Assembly: GCF_003605645.1 (NCBI RefSeq)
Contig: NZ_QVMU01000006.1
Span: forward strand, 124,270-188,269
Origin: Vibrio sinensis
Lineage (GTDB): Bacteria > Pseudomonadota > Gammaproteobacteria > Enterobacterales > Vibrionaceae
DNA: 64,000 nt
Direction: 5' to 3'
How positions within the stretch are numbered: the first letter of the stretch is position 1; the number at the start of each line of letters is the position of its first letter. The translations under genes and the position numbers were made by a program. Below the pieces are notes generated by a model. It saw only the letters and a list, made by a program, of their open reading frames with translations, was not told the DNA's origin and did not search any database. This document shows, piece by piece, positions 54,908 to 64,000 of this stretch.

Positions 54908-55040
54908 AGATACCTCCTCAGTGATAACAAAAAGGTAACAGCCGCACGAAGTATGTTCAAATTGATTAAGCGTTTTATGTCGATTTCTGATGTAAACATC
55001 ACAGTTGGACTTCACAGCCGATTACCTCTTGATTGGCCGT

Positions 55041-55078
55041 TATACCTAAATGGACTCGAGGTGCTCGCTTCAATGCGG
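55041..55078. repeat. ERIC-like repeat end, partial
   Basis: TATACCTAAATGGACTCGAG continuing GTGCTCGCTTCAATG resembles one end of the ERIC-like elements; the partner arm is not seen. Confidence 0.35.
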
Positions 55079-55084
55079 TTCTAT

Positions 55085-55519
55085 TTAGAATTGATACTTA
55101 ATCCCCAAGGCGCCACCAACTTCAAGTTCAGGGCCTTTATAGAGGTTTAATTGAGGGTGAACTTGGCCATAGAGCTGCCAACCTTGGCTGAGCTGAAAAT
55201 CAACGCCCAATGGCAAGCGAACGCCAAAATCATCGTCCCATTCAGCCCAACCACCCAGTCCGACATACCAATTCAAAGGTACTTCACCGTTAAAGTCACC
55301 GCGTTTGAAAATGTAATCAAAAGCCGCGCCCTGATTACCAAGAATAAAGCGATACTGACTATCCAGCTCTACAACAACACTTAGCTGTTGATCAACCGCC
55401 ATACCAACAGCAAGATCCTTAGCGTGATTATTTTGTTGTGATGTATTTTGTTGAGCATTAGCACAACTGCTAATGGTAATGAAAGGCAAACACAAAAGGG
55501 GCAATAAAAACGTTTTCAC
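55085..55519 (-). CDS. Small outer-membrane beta-barrel-type protein, unknown function
   Basis: A 144-aa protein with a signal peptide (residues 1-22, ends CANA) and a mature part of alternating hydrophobic strands ending in the aromatic IKYQF, typical of outer-membrane barrels. With about eight short strands it could be a small OmpX/OmpA-like barrel. No family name can be assigned. Terminators and repeats flank it; it seems monocistronic. Confidence 0.65.
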   Translation of the reverse strand: MKTFLLPLLCLPFITISSCANAQQNTSQQNNHAKDLAVGMAVDQQLSVVVELDSQYRFILGNQGAAFDYIFKRGDFNGEVPLNWYVGLGGWAEWDDDFGVRLPLGVDFQLSQGWQLYGQVHPQLNLYKGPELEVGGALGIKYQF

Positions 55520-55664
55520 TGTGACTGTCTCCTACTGAAATAGATGGCTTGCGCCTGATCTGATTATTTTATACTCAGCTCGATCAACAGGATGTCAATC
55601 AGAGGTTAGCTAGTCGTCATCTTTTCATAACCATTAAAAACAAGCCGCTTGATGATATTAATTA

Positions 55665-55696
55665 TATGCCCAAGCAAGCTCAAATAGCTTGGTATA
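55665..55696. repeat. Short inverted repeat of the Vibrio TATACC type
   Basis: TATGCCCAAGC and GCTTGGTATA form an imperfect inverted repeat of 32 bases just before the ptsG terminator. Confidence 0.5.
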
Positions 55697-55700
55697 GTTA

Positions 55701-55726
55701 TAAAAAAAGGAGCCGTAAGGCTCCTT
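55701..55726 (-). terminator. Terminator of ptsG
   Basis: AAGGAGCC and GGCTCCTT pair perfectly around GTAA; on the minus strand TTTTTT follows. Confidence 0.85.
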
Positions 55727-55746
55727 AATATTCTTAAATAGAGAGA

Positions 55747-57180
55747 TTAACCGTTGTTACGGATCCACTCGTCCATTTCAGTTTTTAGGTTGTCAGACTT
55801 AGTACCGAAGATAGCCTGAACACCACCAGCTACTACTACAACGCCTGCAGCACCTAGTTTTTTCAGTTTGTCTTGGTCAACAGCAGCAGTATCAGCTACC
55901 GCTACACGTAGACGAGTGATACATGCATCTAGACCAGTAATGTTCGCTTTACCACCGAATGCAGCAACAAGCTCACCAGCAAGTTCTGAACCAGTTACAG
56001 CAGTAGCAGCATCATCAGCGTCATCTTCACGACCAGGAGTCTTAAGATCAAGCGCTGTGATTACAGTACGGAACACGATGTAGTAAATCGCAGCATAAGC
56101 TAGACCACAAGCAACCATCAGACCCATTTTTTGAGCGTGACCTGATAGTACTAGGAAGTCGATCAAACCGTGTGAGAATGAAGTACCGTGTACAAAACCT
56201 AGAGTATTCGCTAGTACGTATGCAGAACCTGCTAGTAGAGCGTGAATAGCGTATAGGATTGGAGCTACGAATAGGAATGAGAATTCGATTGGCTCAGTGA
56301 TACCTGTTAGGAATGAAGTCAAAGCAGCAGATGCCATGATACCCATTACTTTTGCACGGTTTTCTGGTTTAGCACAATGAGCAATTGCAATTGCTGCTGC
56401 TGGTAGACCAAACATCTTGAACATGTAACCACCAGCAAGCTGACCGAAGCCGTTGCCTGCAGCACGAGAAGCTTCGTCTGCAACTAGGTAACAAGTAAGA
56501 ACACCGTTTTGCGTTTCGCCTGCAGCGTTCACACAAGTACCAGCTTCGAAGAAGAATGGTACGTTCCATACGTGGTGAAGACCAAATGGAATTAGTGTAC
56601 GTTCAACAACACCGTAAATACCGAATGCTAGTTGTGGGTTCTGGTGTGCAGCCCAATCAGAGAATGCAGAGATTGCACCGCCAACAGGAGGCCATACGAT
56701 AGAAAGAACTACAGCAAGACCGATAGCAGCGAAACCAGTAATAATTGGCACAGCACGCTTACCAGCAAAGAAGCCTAGGTATTCTGGAAGTTGAATTTTG
56801 AAGAAACGATTAAATGCCCATGCCGCTACAGCACCAACAAGGATACCACCAAGTACACCTGTGTCGATTTTGTCAACGCCCATAACACCAGCCATAACGC
56901 CTAGTGTTGCAGTCATGATGCCGTAACCAACGATAGCAGCAAGACCTGCAACACCATCGTTATTAGTGAAGCCAAGAGCTACACCCACAGCAAATAGCAG
57001 AGCCATCTGACCGAATACTGAGCCACCGGCTTGTTCCATTAGGTTTGAAACGATATCTGGAATGAAGCTTAGGTCGGCTGCACCAACACCAAGAAGGATA
57101 CCCGCAACAGGTAGCACAGATACTGGTAGCATCAGTGACTTACCTACTTTTTGCAGGCTTGCAAAAAGGTTCTTAAACAT
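55747..57180 (-). CDS. ptsG: PTS glucose transporter subunit IICB
   Basis: A 477-aa protein, the length of E. coli PtsG. The EIIC domain has about 10 TM helices (residues 1-380; [35 protein letters not shown]) and the C-terminal EIIB domain carries phosphorylated C420 ([11 protein letters not shown]). It takes up glucose with phosphorylation. Weak CRP-like and Mlc-like sequences lie upstream. The Mlc repressor is encoded 4 kb away. Confidence 0.95.
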   Translation of the reverse strand: MFKNLFASLQKVGKSLMLPVSVLPVAGILLGVGAADLSFIPDIVSNLMEQAGGSVFGQMALLFAVGVALGFTNNDGVAGLAAIVGYGIMTATLGVMAGVMGVDKIDTGVLGGILVGAVAAWAFNRFFKIQLPEYLGFFAGKRAVPIITGFAAIGLAVVLSIVWPPVGGAISAFSDWAAHQNPQLAFGIYGVVERTLIPFGLHHVWNVPFFFEAGTCVNAAGETQNGVLTCYLVADEASRAAGNGFGQLAGGYMFKMFGLPAAAIAIAHCAKPENRAKVMGIMASAALTSFLTGITEPIEFSFLFVAPILYAIHALLAGSAYVLANTLGFVHGTSFSHGLIDFLVLSGHAQKMGLMVACGLAYAAIYYIVFRTVITALDLKTPGREDDADDAATAVTGSELAGELVAAFGGKANITGLDACITRLRVAVADTAAVDQDKLKKLGAAGVVVVAGGVQAIFGTKSDNLKTEMDEWIRNNG

Positions 57181-57633
57181 GTTTATGCTCCTGAATATTT
57201 ATAAGAATTTGTGGGTTCTAACGGCACACCCCCGTAGCCTAAATGTTAGCACCCAGTGAAAATGTAACCACTTGTAACGTTATATTTTCTACCCCTAAAT
57301 ATATCTTGAGGTGTATCGCAGTTTCTAGTGCGTTATGTCATTTAGTTTCAAACTATTATGTGGATCACACGACAGTTAAGGAAAAAACACCCAAAATATC
57401 ACCATAAAACATTGATTTTATAGGTATAATTACGCCGCTTCATTAATTTCAGGGCGTAAATAAAATCAGGTGCATTGTTATTTTTCATAACAAACTTACA
57501 TTTTGAGTGAATTTCCATCAAAAAATAAACAATATCGGTAAACAAGCAATAGCAAACGTTTGTTGACGATCAGAAGCACAAAAAAAAGGAGCCACTGCTC
57601 CTTTTTTAAACACTGAAAGAAAAAACTCTTTTT
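57181..57633. other. Upstream region of ptsG, gene-free
   Basis: About 450 bases between the ptsG start and the tatD stop. It holds the tatD terminator (57581-57607), a possible CRP site (half GATCACA at 57363-57369, other half poor) and AT-rich blocks. No ORF is seen. Confidence 0.5.
57581..57607. terminator. Bidirectional terminator after tatD
   Basis: A7 then GGAGC, CACT, GCTCC and T6. It ends the tatD transcript on the minus strand. Confidence 0.75.
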
Positions 57634-58401
57634 CTATCTCAAAAAAAGATCTTTGAAGTTTTCGCTGGTTTTTTGTCCAACTTCTGATAACGATAAACGT
57701 TTAAGTTGTGCAATATAAGCGGCAACCTCAACAACATAAGCAGGCTGGTTTTCCTTACCACGATGCGGAACGGGTGCGAGATAAGGCGAATCCGTTTCGA
57801 TAAGTAATTTCTCAATCGGTAAAGCTTTCACGACTTCTTTTAATTCCGTTGCTTGTCTAAAAGTAACAATCCCAGAAATCGAAATATAGAAACCCAATTC
57901 TATCGCAGCTTCAGCAAAAGCAAGATCCTCAGTAAAGCAATGAATGACGCCGCCACACTTCTCAGCCCCCCCATCACGGAGAATACGTAAGGTATCTTCT
58001 CTCGCATTACGGGTATGAATAATCAACGGCTTATTCAGTCCAACCGCCAATTCTACTTGCTGCTTAAAACGAGTCTGTTGGAGATCTTTCGTTTCTGCTT
58101 GGTAATGGTAGTCTAAGCCCGTTTCACCAATCGCAACAACACGAGGATGCGCTGCATACTGATGTAATCTTTCTAGAGAAAAATCACTTTCCACGTCAAG
58201 AGGATGTACACCACAAGACGCATAAACATTGCTAAAAGGCTCAATCATTTCCATCATATTAGGAAAAGCATCTAAGGTAACACCTACCGATAATAGCTCA
58301 GTAACATTGGCCGCTTTCGCTTTCGCCACGACATCAGCAATCCCTTGGTGTAAATCTTGATAATCCAGCTTATCGAGATGGCAATGTGAATCTACAAACA
58401 T
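57634..58401 (-). CDS. ycfH: TatD-family metal-dependent DNase/hydrolase (YcfH)
   Basis: A 255-aa TIM-barrel hydrolase. DSHCHLD gives the first metal ligands, IGETGLDYHY the glutamate, VIHCFTED and LLIETDSPYLAP further ones. It overlaps the holB stop by 10 bases and closes the pabC-mltG-tmk-holB operon as in E. coli, where it is called ycfH. The substrate is not defined. Confidence 0.93.
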   Translation of the reverse strand: MFVDSHCHLDKLDYQDLHQGIADVVAKAKAANVTELLSVGVTLDAFPNMMEMIEPFSNVYASCGVHPLDVESDFSLERLHQYAAHPRVVAIGETGLDYHYQAETKDLQQTRFKQQVELAVGLNKPLIIHTRNAREDTLRILRDGGAEKCGGVIHCFTEDLAFAEAAIELGFYISISGIVTFRQATELKEVVKALPIEKLLIETDSPYLAPVPHRGKENQPAYVVEVAAYIAQLKRLSLSEVGQKTSENFKDLFLR

Positions 58402-59354
58402 GTTTCACCGTCAAATTTAAATAACCAATCAAGAATCAATAATTCTTTGTTCAATCCAGAATGTTGATTCAGTTGTTCAATCAACCCCGTTAGAGCTTGA
58501 GTTTGAGTATAGAGCAACGAGTAATCAAGCACGTTGGCTAATACCGATGCACAAGGGGTTGCATCAGGAAGGCGCATACCAAAATGATATTTTTGCGCAT
58601 CAGTCAAGCTATACCACAACCATTCAAGTTGCTGACCAGAATCACTTGCGAGATCTTTCGCTAACTTAACCATATCCCCTTGCAGCTTGAGTGAAGCAAC
58701 AAACTGATCCGTTATCATCTGAAAACGATCAGCATCACCTTGCTCAATAAAAGCGAGAGTGGTTAATGGCGCGTAACCATTAATATGTGCTGCATAAGCA
58801 GGCACTGGTTTTGACGTTTGTTCTGCCAACCAGTTCACCAATTGGGTATCTTCCGGAGCTGTTAGATGCCACTGCTGACAACGACTAGTGATAGTCGGTA
58901 ATAACGAACTCATACCGGTAGCAATAAGAAGAAATAGACACTTCTCTGCAGGTGTCTCTAGGGTTTTTAGCAGCGCATTCGCAGCAGATTCATTCATTGC
59001 CTCAGCAGGCTCAATTATGATGATCCGATAACCCGACAACTGAGAAGACTCTTGTGCCAACCGGGTACACTGTCGAATTTGGTCAACCGTAATATTTTTG
59101 CCTTCTTTCTCTGGCTTTACGATATGAAAGTCAGGGTGATTGTGTGATTGCATCAACTGACAGCTATGACAAAAACCACAGGCATCAGACGCATAATTAC
59201 TACACATAACCGCTCGGCTGAACTTTTCAACCAACTGGTCTGCCCCCATCCCTTCTTTCGCAAGCAACAAGGTCGCATTTGAAAAGCGATCCGCTTCCAA
59301 AGATAGCTGCCACTGCTGCCATAGTGGCCCAAGCCATGGATAGAGTTTATTCAT
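58392..59354 (-). CDS. holB: DNA polymerase III subunit delta'
   Basis: A 320-aa clamp-loader subunit. The zinc site is CSNYASDACGFCHSC; the ALLKTLETPAEKCLFLLIAT block and SRCQQWHL correspond to the sensor regions of AAA+ clamp loaders. The Walker A-like loop (LLAKEGMGADQLVEK) is degenerate, as expected for delta'. It directly follows tmk with no spacer. Confidence 0.95.
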   Translation of the reverse strand: MNKLYPWLGPLWQQWQLSLEADRFSNATLLLAKEGMGADQLVEKFSRAVMCSNYASDACGFCHSCQLMQSHNHPDFHIVKPEKEGKNITVDQIRQCTRLAQESSQLSGYRIIIIEPAEAMNESAANALLKTLETPAEKCLFLLIATGMSSLLPTITSRCQQWHLTAPEDTQLVNWLAEQTSKPVPAYAAHINGYAPLTTLAFIEQGDADRFQMITDQFVASLKLQGDMVKLAKDLASDSGQQLEWLWYSLTDAQKYHFGMRLPDATPCASVLANVLDYSLLYTQTQALTGLIEQLNQHSGLNKELLILDWLFKFDGETCL

Positions 59355-59987
59355 TTATTGCACTTCCAACCATTGCTGTAAGGCTGTTTTTATATCGAAT
59401 GCCACTTTCTCAATCGGCTGATTCGCATCAATCGTTATTACCGATTGATCGCTGTTTGCGATCTCTAAATAACGGGCTCTGGTTCGATCAAAAAAACTCA
59501 TATCCATTTTTTCAATACGATCCAGTTCACCGCGCCCACGTGCTCTTTCTAAACCGATACGAGGATCAATATCTAAATAAAGAGTAAAGTCGGGTTTAAA
59601 CTCACCTAGAGTCGTATCACGTAAAGCTTGCATCGTTTCACGAGAAAGTTGTCGACCACCACCTTGATAAGCTTGAGAAGACATATCATGGCGATCACCA
59701 ACAACCCATGTACCGGAATTCAATGCAGGTTTAATTACATTTTCAACCAGTTGAACTCGCGCTGCGTACATTAACAAAAGCTCAGTCATATCCTGTAAGG
59801 TTTCACCCTCATGCTCTTGTTTAACCAACTCACGTAGTTTCTCAGCTAACTGAGTACCTCCAGGTTCGCGGGTATGTTGAATCGAATCAATCCCAGCAGA
59901 TTGCAGAGTATCGAGAACCGCTTGGATTGCGGTGCTTTTTCCTGCCCCTTCAAGGCCTTCAATGACAATAAATTTAGCTTGGCTCAT
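59355..59987 (-). CDS. tmk: Thymidylate kinase
   Basis: A 210-aa kinase that phosphorylates dTMP to dTDP. The P-loop is [10 protein letters not shown], followed by [29 protein letters not shown] and the [15 protein letters not shown]. It lies between mltG and holB, as in other gammaproteobacteria. Confidence 0.96.
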   Translation of the reverse strand: MSQAKFIVIEGLEGAGKSTAIQAVLDTLQSAGIDSIQHTREPGGTQLAEKLRELVKQEHEGETLQDMTELLLMYAARVQLVENVIKPALNSGTWVVGDRHDMSSQAYQGGGRQLSRETMQALRDTTLGEFKPDFTLYLDIDPRIGLERARGRGELDRIEKMDMSFFDRTRARYLEIANSDQSVITIDANQPIEKVAFDIKTALQQWLEVQ

Positions 59988-59990
59988 GAG

Positions 59991-61007
59991 TTATTTATTA
60001 CTTCTTAATTGTTTTAAGTAAGCACGAACAGCTCGATTGTGTTCGGCCAACGTTTTAGAAAATACGTGTCCACCTTTGCCGCTGGCAACGAAATAGTAGT
60101 ATTTACTATTTTCTGGGTTTAAGGCCGCCAAAATTGACGCTTCACCGGCCATCGCGATGGGCGTTGGTGGTAGACCTGAAATCGTATACGTATTATATGG
60201 GGTTGGGGTACGTAAGTCTTTCTTACGGATATTACCGTCGTACTTATCTCCCATGCCATAAATCACGGTAGGGTCTGTCTGTAAACGCATGCGCTTGTTT
60301 AGGCGATTAACAAATACCGAGGCAACACGCTCACGCTCCGACTCTACTGCCGTTTCTTTTTCAATGATTGAAGCTAAGATTAAAGCTTCATAAGGCGTCT
60401 TAAGTGGTAGCTTTTCCTGACGCTCTTGCCACGCTTTATCCAGAACTGACTTTAGCTTATCTGATGAACGTTCGAGAATATCGAGATCAGAGGTACCGTT
60501 GGTGTAATTAAACGTTTCCGCAAGAAACAACCCCTCTAACTTGTCATGCTCTAGCCCAAGTTGTTTCGCTATTTCGGCTTCAGACATGCCCTTGGTTTTA
60601 TGCTCAAGATAAGGCGCATTTTCTAAAATTGTTCGCCACTCACTAAAGCGAGATCCCTCAACAAAGGTGAGAGAAAATTGATGCTCTTTACCGGTTTTAA
60701 ATAAAGTTAAAGCCTGAGTCAGGTTCATCTTAGGCGTAATAAGATATGTGCCCGCTTTTATCTGAGTCAATTCGGGGTGAAAACGACGAACCAGTGGCAT
60801 AACATCCGTTGTTTCAATTAAATTCTCTGAAACAAGCTGATTCAATACACGAGCAAAACTTGCTCCCGTCTTAATGGTAAAAATTTGTTCTTGAGACAAC
60901 TTTAAGGGCTGCTGAACAAATTGCTCGACTTGCTTGGTCACATAAAAAAATGCGCCGGCAACAATTGCAGCGAGCAAAACAATCAAAAAAGTGATCTTTT
61001 TAATCAC
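59991..61007 (-). CDS. mltG: Endolytic murein transglycosylase MltG
   Basis: A 338-aa protein with an N-terminal TM anchor (ITFLIVLLAAIVAGAFFYV) and a YceG domain with the catalytic Glu region ASIIEKETAVESERERVASV, and RLQTDPTVIYG and FSKTLAEHNRAV. It cleaves nascent glycan strands at the inner membrane. Its start overlaps the pabC stop by 4 bases (ATGA). Confidence 0.94.
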   Translation of the reverse strand: MIKKITFLIVLLAAIVAGAFFYVTKQVEQFVQQPLKLSQEQIFTIKTGASFARVLNQLVSENLIETTDVMPLVRRFHPELTQIKAGTYLITPKMNLTQALTLFKTGKEHQFSLTFVEGSRFSEWRTILENAPYLEHKTKGMSEAEIAKQLGLEHDKLEGLFLAETFNYTNGTSDLDILERSSDKLKSVLDKAWQERQEKLPLKTPYEALILASIIEKETAVESERERVASVFVNRLNKRMRLQTDPTVIYGMGDKYDGNIRKKDLRTPTPYNTYTISGLPPTPIAMAGEASILAALNPENSKYYYFVASGKGGHVFSKTLAEHNRAVRAYLKQLRSNK

Positions 61008-61807
61008 GGGAATAACTTCTCCTGAATACGTCCTGTCAACGTTCCAATAGGGAACGTTTGTTTTTCAATTGCCCGAATAGGGGCTGCACCTAACAAAGAG
61101 TTGGTTATAAACACTTCGTCAGCACGCAATACTTGGGTTAAATCAAATTGCCCTATTTTTACGACAATACCAGCTTGTTGCGCATATTCCAGCACTCGCT
61201 TTCTTGCAACACCTGCAACCCCTGACATCGAAAGATCAGGAGTAAACAACACATCACCTTGTCGCCAAAATAAGTTTGCCATACTGGTCTCAATGACATT
61301 CTCATTGAGATCCAATACCACACCGTCTAAAACCCCCACTCTGTCCAAATCAGCTTTCACCATAATTTGTTCAAGTCGGTTGTTGTGCTTATGTCCAGCT
61401 AAATGCGGGTTCAAACCCAATTTTACCTGACTCACACCAAGTTCAACGCCATGTTCTCGCCACTGCAAATAATGCATTGGATAGGCAAAGTCGCTAATAG
61501 TAACATTAGGAGTGGTTACTTGAGTAGAGCTATAACCTCGCCCCCCCTCTCCTCGGCTGATATGAAGCTTGAGCCCCGCTAATGAATCGGGTTTTGTCGC
61601 AACCGTAAGCCATCTTTCAACCTGTTCCCAATCAGGCTCGGGAATCAACAAAGCATTGAGACATGATTGCATTCGTTGTTTGTGGTAATTCCACTGGCAG
61701 AGCTTGCCATGAGCTGTCATCAGCGTTGTGAAACAACCATCACCATACTGAAAAGAGCGATCGAGGAGAGAAATTGAATCCGCTGGTTGTCCGTTGAGCC
61801 AAAACAC
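61004..61807 (-). CDS. pabC: 4-Amino-4-deoxychorismate lyase
   Basis: A 267-aa fold-type IV PLP enzyme that makes p-aminobenzoate for folate. FQYGDGCFTTL, the lysine in HKHNNRLEQIMVKAD and GVLDGVVLDLNENVIETSMA are the motifs. Translation starts at GTG (61807), with AGGG 7 bases upstream. It is first in the pabC-tatD operon, behind the fabF terminator. Confidence 0.94.
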   Translation of the reverse strand: MFWLNGQPADSISLLDRSFQYGDGCFTTLMTAHGKLCQWNYHKQRMQSCLNALLIPEPDWEQVERWLTVATKPDSLAGLKLHISRGEGGRGYSSTQVTTPNVTISDFAYPMHYLQWREHGVELGVSQVKLGLNPHLAGHKHNNRLEQIMVKADLDRVGVLDGVVLDLNENVIETSMANLFWRQGDVLFTPDLSMSGVAGVARKRVLEYAQQAGIVVKIGQFDLTQVLRADEVFITNSLLGAAPIRAIEKQTFPIGTLTGRIQEKLFP

Positions 61808-61821
61808 AGTTAGTCCCTAAA

Positions 61822-61860
61822 ATAAAAAACGGCTTAATGCCAAAAGCATTAAGCCGTTTT
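61822..61860 (-). terminator. Terminator between fabF and pabC
   Basis: A perfect 15-bp stem (61826-61840 with 61846-61860) is followed on the minus strand by TTTTTTATTTT. The pabC ribosome binding site begins directly beyond it. Confidence 0.8.
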
Positions 61861-61885
61861 ATCAGATCAATGATCGTTTCTCTAT

Positions 61886-63130
61886 TTAAATCTTTTTAAA
61901 GATTAGAGAACCATTTGTACCGCCGAATCCAAAAGAGTTACACAAGGCATATTCCATACCATCTACTTTACGTGCAACATTAGGCACTAGATCGATGTCT
62001 AAGCCTTCTTCCGGGTTATCTAAGTTGATTGTCGGTGGAACGATTTGATCAACAAGCGACAAAATAGTGATGATAGCTTCAGCAGAACCTGCTGCACCTA
62101 AAAGGTGACCAGTCATTGATTTGGTTGAAGAAACCAAAACTTGCTTAGAACCTTCTTCACCTAATGCGCGCTTAATGCCTTTGATCTCAGCGAGATCACC
62201 AGCAGGAGTCGAAGTACCATGAGCATTAACATAACCGATCTGTGTTCCAGTTACGCCAGCATCACGCATCGCCGCTTCCATTGCTAGTGCACCGCCTGAA
62301 CCGTCGCTGCTTGGTGATGTCATGTGATAAGCATCACCTGACATACCGAAACCGACGATTTCAGCATACATTTTTGCGCCACGTGCTTTTGCATGTTCAT
62401 ATTCTTCAAGAACAATGACACCTGCACCGTCACCTAGAACAAAACCGTCACGGTCTTTATCCCAAGGACGAGAAGCTTTTTGTGGTTCATCATTACGCGT
62501 TGATAGTGCTTTAGCTGCACCAAAACCAGCCATACCTAGTGGTGTGGATGCTTTCTCTGCGCCACCAGCAACCATAGCTTCTGCATCGCCGTAAGCGATC
62601 ATTCGTGCAGCATGGCCGATATTATGTAGGCCTGTGGTACACGCTGTAGAGATAGCAAGGTTAGGGCCGCGTAAGCCGCGCATAATAGATAAGTTACCTG
62701 CAACCATGTTAACGATAGTTGAAGGAACGAAGAATGGACTTACTTTACGTGGGCCTTTCTCAATCAATGCTGAGTGACCTGTTTCAATAAGGTCTAGACC
62801 GCCGATGCCAGAGCCGATCGCCACGCCAATACGTGGGGCATTTTCTTCGTTAATTTCTAAGCCAGAGTCATCTAATGCTTGAATACCAGCAGCGATACCG
62901 TATTGGATGAATAGATCCATTTTACGAGCATCTTTCTTAGACATGTACTCTGTGCAGTCAAAATCTTTTATAAGGCCTGCAAAACGAGTGGAAAAATTCG
63001 TAGTATCAAAGTGCTCGATATTAACGATACCACTTTGACCTGCTAGCAGGGCTTTCCATGATGATTCAACAGTGTTGCCTACCGGTGACAACATACCCAT
63101 GCCAGTGACAACAACACGACGCTTGGACAC
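61886..63130 (-). CDS. fabF: 3-oxoacyl-ACP synthase II
   Basis: A 414-aa condensing enzyme of fatty-acid elongation. The catalytic Cys164 is in [12 protein letters not shown], the histidines in [11 protein letters not shown] and [11 protein letters not shown]. It elongates acyl-ACP with malonyl-ACP. A hairpin terminator separates it from acpP upstream. Confidence 0.97.
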   Translation of the reverse strand: MSKRRVVVTGMGMLSPVGNTVESSWKALLAGQSGIVNIEHFDTTNFSTRFAGLIKDFDCTEYMSKKDARKMDLFIQYGIAAGIQALDDSGLEINEENAPRIGVAIGSGIGGLDLIETGHSALIEKGPRKVSPFFVPSTIVNMVAGNLSIMRGLRGPNLAISTACTTGLHNIGHAARMIAYGDAEAMVAGGAEKASTPLGMAGFGAAKALSTRNDEPQKASRPWDKDRDGFVLGDGAGVIVLEEYEHAKARGAKMYAEIVGFGMSGDAYHMTSPSSDGSGGALAMEAAMRDAGVTGTQIGYVNAHGTSTPAGDLAEIKGIKRALGEEGSKQVLVSSTKSMTGHLLGAAGSAEAIITILSLVDQIVPPTINLDNPEEGLDIDLVPNVARKVDGMEYALCNSFGFGGTNGSLIFKKI

Positions 63131-63180
63131 GATTTTATTCTCCGGAAATGAAAGGGTTCTATGAGAGGTATAGAAGAATT

Positions 63181-63210
63181 AAAAAACGCAGGCGGCCTGA
63201 TGGCCGCCTG
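63181..63210 (-). terminator. Hairpin between acpP and fabF (attenuator candidate)
   Basis: CAGGCGGCC and GGCCGCCTG are perfectly complementary around TGAT; on the minus strand GCGTTTTTT follows. It should end or reduce transcription between acpP and fabF. Confidence 0.75.
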
Positions 63211-63220
63211 GGGGGATATA

Positions 63221-63454
63221 TTACTGAGCGCTGTTCACGTAGTCGATTGCAGCTTGAACAGTAGTGATCTTCTCAGCTTCTTCATCTGGAATCTCAGTGT
63301 CGAATTCTTCTTCTAGAGCCATTACTAGTTCAACAGTGTCTAGAGAATCAGCACCTAGATCATCAACAAATGAAGCTTCGTTTTTAACTTCTGCTTCGTC
63401 TACACCTAGCTGTTCAACAATGATTTTCTTTACGCGTTCTTCGATGTTGCTCAT
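63221..63454 (-). CDS. acpP: Acyl carrier protein
   Basis: A 77-aa acidic protein whose phosphopantetheine serine is S37 ([10 protein letters not shown]). It carries growing acyl chains in fatty-acid synthesis. The ATG at 63454 follows AAAGGAAAAGAAAA; the longer frame to 63526 adds sequence unlike AcpP. It lies between fabG and fabF. Confidence 0.97.
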
Positions 63455-63498
63455 TTTTTCTTTTCCTTTACAGATTTCGCTCAATGCGATGATTCCGT

Positions 63499-63526
63499 AG
63501 TTTATTCGAACTATTGAAAGTTGCAA
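63499..63526 (-). promoter_or_regulatory. Candidate promoter of acpP
   Basis: On the minus strand TTGCAA (63521-63526) and TAAACT (63499-63504) are 16 bases apart, about 45 bases before the acpP ATG. Confidence 0.4.
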
Positions 63527-63597
63527 GTGGGACCTTGCTGGTCAAACCACAATTTTAGCGATTTTAACCGAAATTCAATGCATTTTTGACATAAGTC

Positions 63598-63616
63598 ATG
63601 CACAAATCTTGTGCAT
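63598..63616. repeat. 8-bp inverted repeat in the fabG-acpP gap
   Basis: ATGCACAA and TTGTGCAT flank ATC. There is no T-run, so this is more likely an operator or RNA hairpin than a terminator. Confidence 0.5.
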
Positions 63617-63700
63617 AACTATGACGGTATAATGTCAGTTACTGCAAACAAAATATTCACTCTTACCGAATAAATATAAATATGGCAGCGAACAGACATA

Positions 63701-64000
63701 TTAAACCATATACATGCCACCATTTACATGCAAAGTTTCACCTGTGATGTAAGCAGCTTCTGGTGATGCAAGGAATGCAACTGCCGAAGCGATCTCACGA
63801 GGGTCACCTAAACGACCTGCTGGAACGTTTGCTAACGTCGCAGCACGCTGGTCATCATTCAGTGCTTTTGTCATGTCAGTTTCGATAAAACCTGGTGCAA
63901 CAGTATTAACCGTAACACCACGAGATGCTACTTCACGTGCCATAGATTTAGTAAAACCAATTACGCCAGCTTTCGCTGCTGCATAGTTAGTTTGACCTGC
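63701..64000 (-). CDS. fabG: 3-oxoacyl-ACP reductase (partial; 5' end outside window)
   Basis: The frame is open to the right edge. The visible part holds the active-site [16 protein letters not shown], then [33 protein letters not shown] and the C-terminus [12 protein letters not shown]. It is the NADPH-dependent ketoreductase of fatty-acid synthesis. acpP follows after about 245 bases, as in the fab cluster of E. coli. Confidence 0.96.
   Translation of the reverse strand, partial: AGQTNYAAAKAGVIGFTKSMAREVASRGVTVNTVAPGFIETDMTKALNDDQRAATLANVPAGRLGDPREIASAVAFLASPEAAYITGETLHVNGGMYMV

Noticed and set aside
57477..57497. Possible Mlc operator upstream of ptsG (TTATTTTTCATAACAAA)
   Set aside because: Only one half resembles the known Mlc/NagC site and the symmetric half is missing, so it is not listed as a feature.

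Overview
The window is chromosomal DNA of a gammaproteobacterium, most likely a Vibrio or close relative. The evidence is the gene orders (fabG-acpP-fabF-pabC-mltG-tmk-holB-tatD followed by ptsG; alaA-yfbR; sohB/yciK; ybaZ/ybaY/tesB), Vibrio-type families (DUF5062, rhombosortase, imuA-imuB-dnaE2), and many short intergenic repeats beginning TATACC, as found in Vibrio ERIC-like elements. Most of the window is ordinary core genome; the accessory-looking parts lie in the first 16 kb.

Layout. 1-3.7 kb: tail of an AraC regulator, a class I methyltransferase, a 54-aa membrane protein, and a divergent GST/LysR pair bracketed by a 23-bp direct repeat. 3.9-10 kb: an RND efflux pump with its adaptor, divergent from an OmpR-type two-component system; the shared control region carries two inverted copies of a TTCGAC-N5-TTCGAC tandem site. 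10-13.6 kb: an Lrp/AsnC regulator divergent from a large Cys/Met-type PLP enzyme, then two small conserved proteins. 13.6-16.4 kb: an acetyltransferase remnant cut by a Y1-transposase element, and an AT-rich stretch with two small unassigned ORFs. 16.4 kb: the 4.5S RNA gene. 16.6-28.4 kb: a periplasmic-sensing diguanylate cyclase, an alkyltransferase-like protein, ybaY, tesB, a PLP lyase/synthase, a Tim44-like protein, a TetR gene with an MFS-acyltransferase fusion, a YeiH-type exporter and a 51-aa membrane protein.

28.4-35.7 kb is a complete menaquinone cluster (menF-D-H-B-C-E, minus strand) that converts chorismate to DHNA-CoA. 35.9-49 kb holds alaA, two nucleotide phosphohydrolases (yfbR, dGTPase), a NlpC/P60 lipoprotein, tapT and rhombosortase in tight divergence, sohB, yciK, and the SOS mutagenesis cassette imuA-imuB-dnaE2 with a perfect LexA box. 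49-57.2 kb holds cheV, mlc, pykA, a patatin-like phospholipase, a 29-aa YnhF-like microprotein, a small outer-membrane protein and ptsG; Mlc is the classical repressor of ptsG. 57.6-64 kb is the fatty-acid/folate/DNA-replication operon (tatD to fabG, minus strand), entering fabG at the right edge.

No rRNA, tRNA, CRISPR array or prophage was seen. The most noteworthy items are the paired operator architecture at the efflux/two-component junction, the microproteins (29, 37, 51, 54 and 70 aa), the near-leaderless SOS-controlled imuA, the hairpin over the start of the 51-aa gene, the tapT/rrtA start-to-start arrangement, and the transposon-truncated acetyltransferase.
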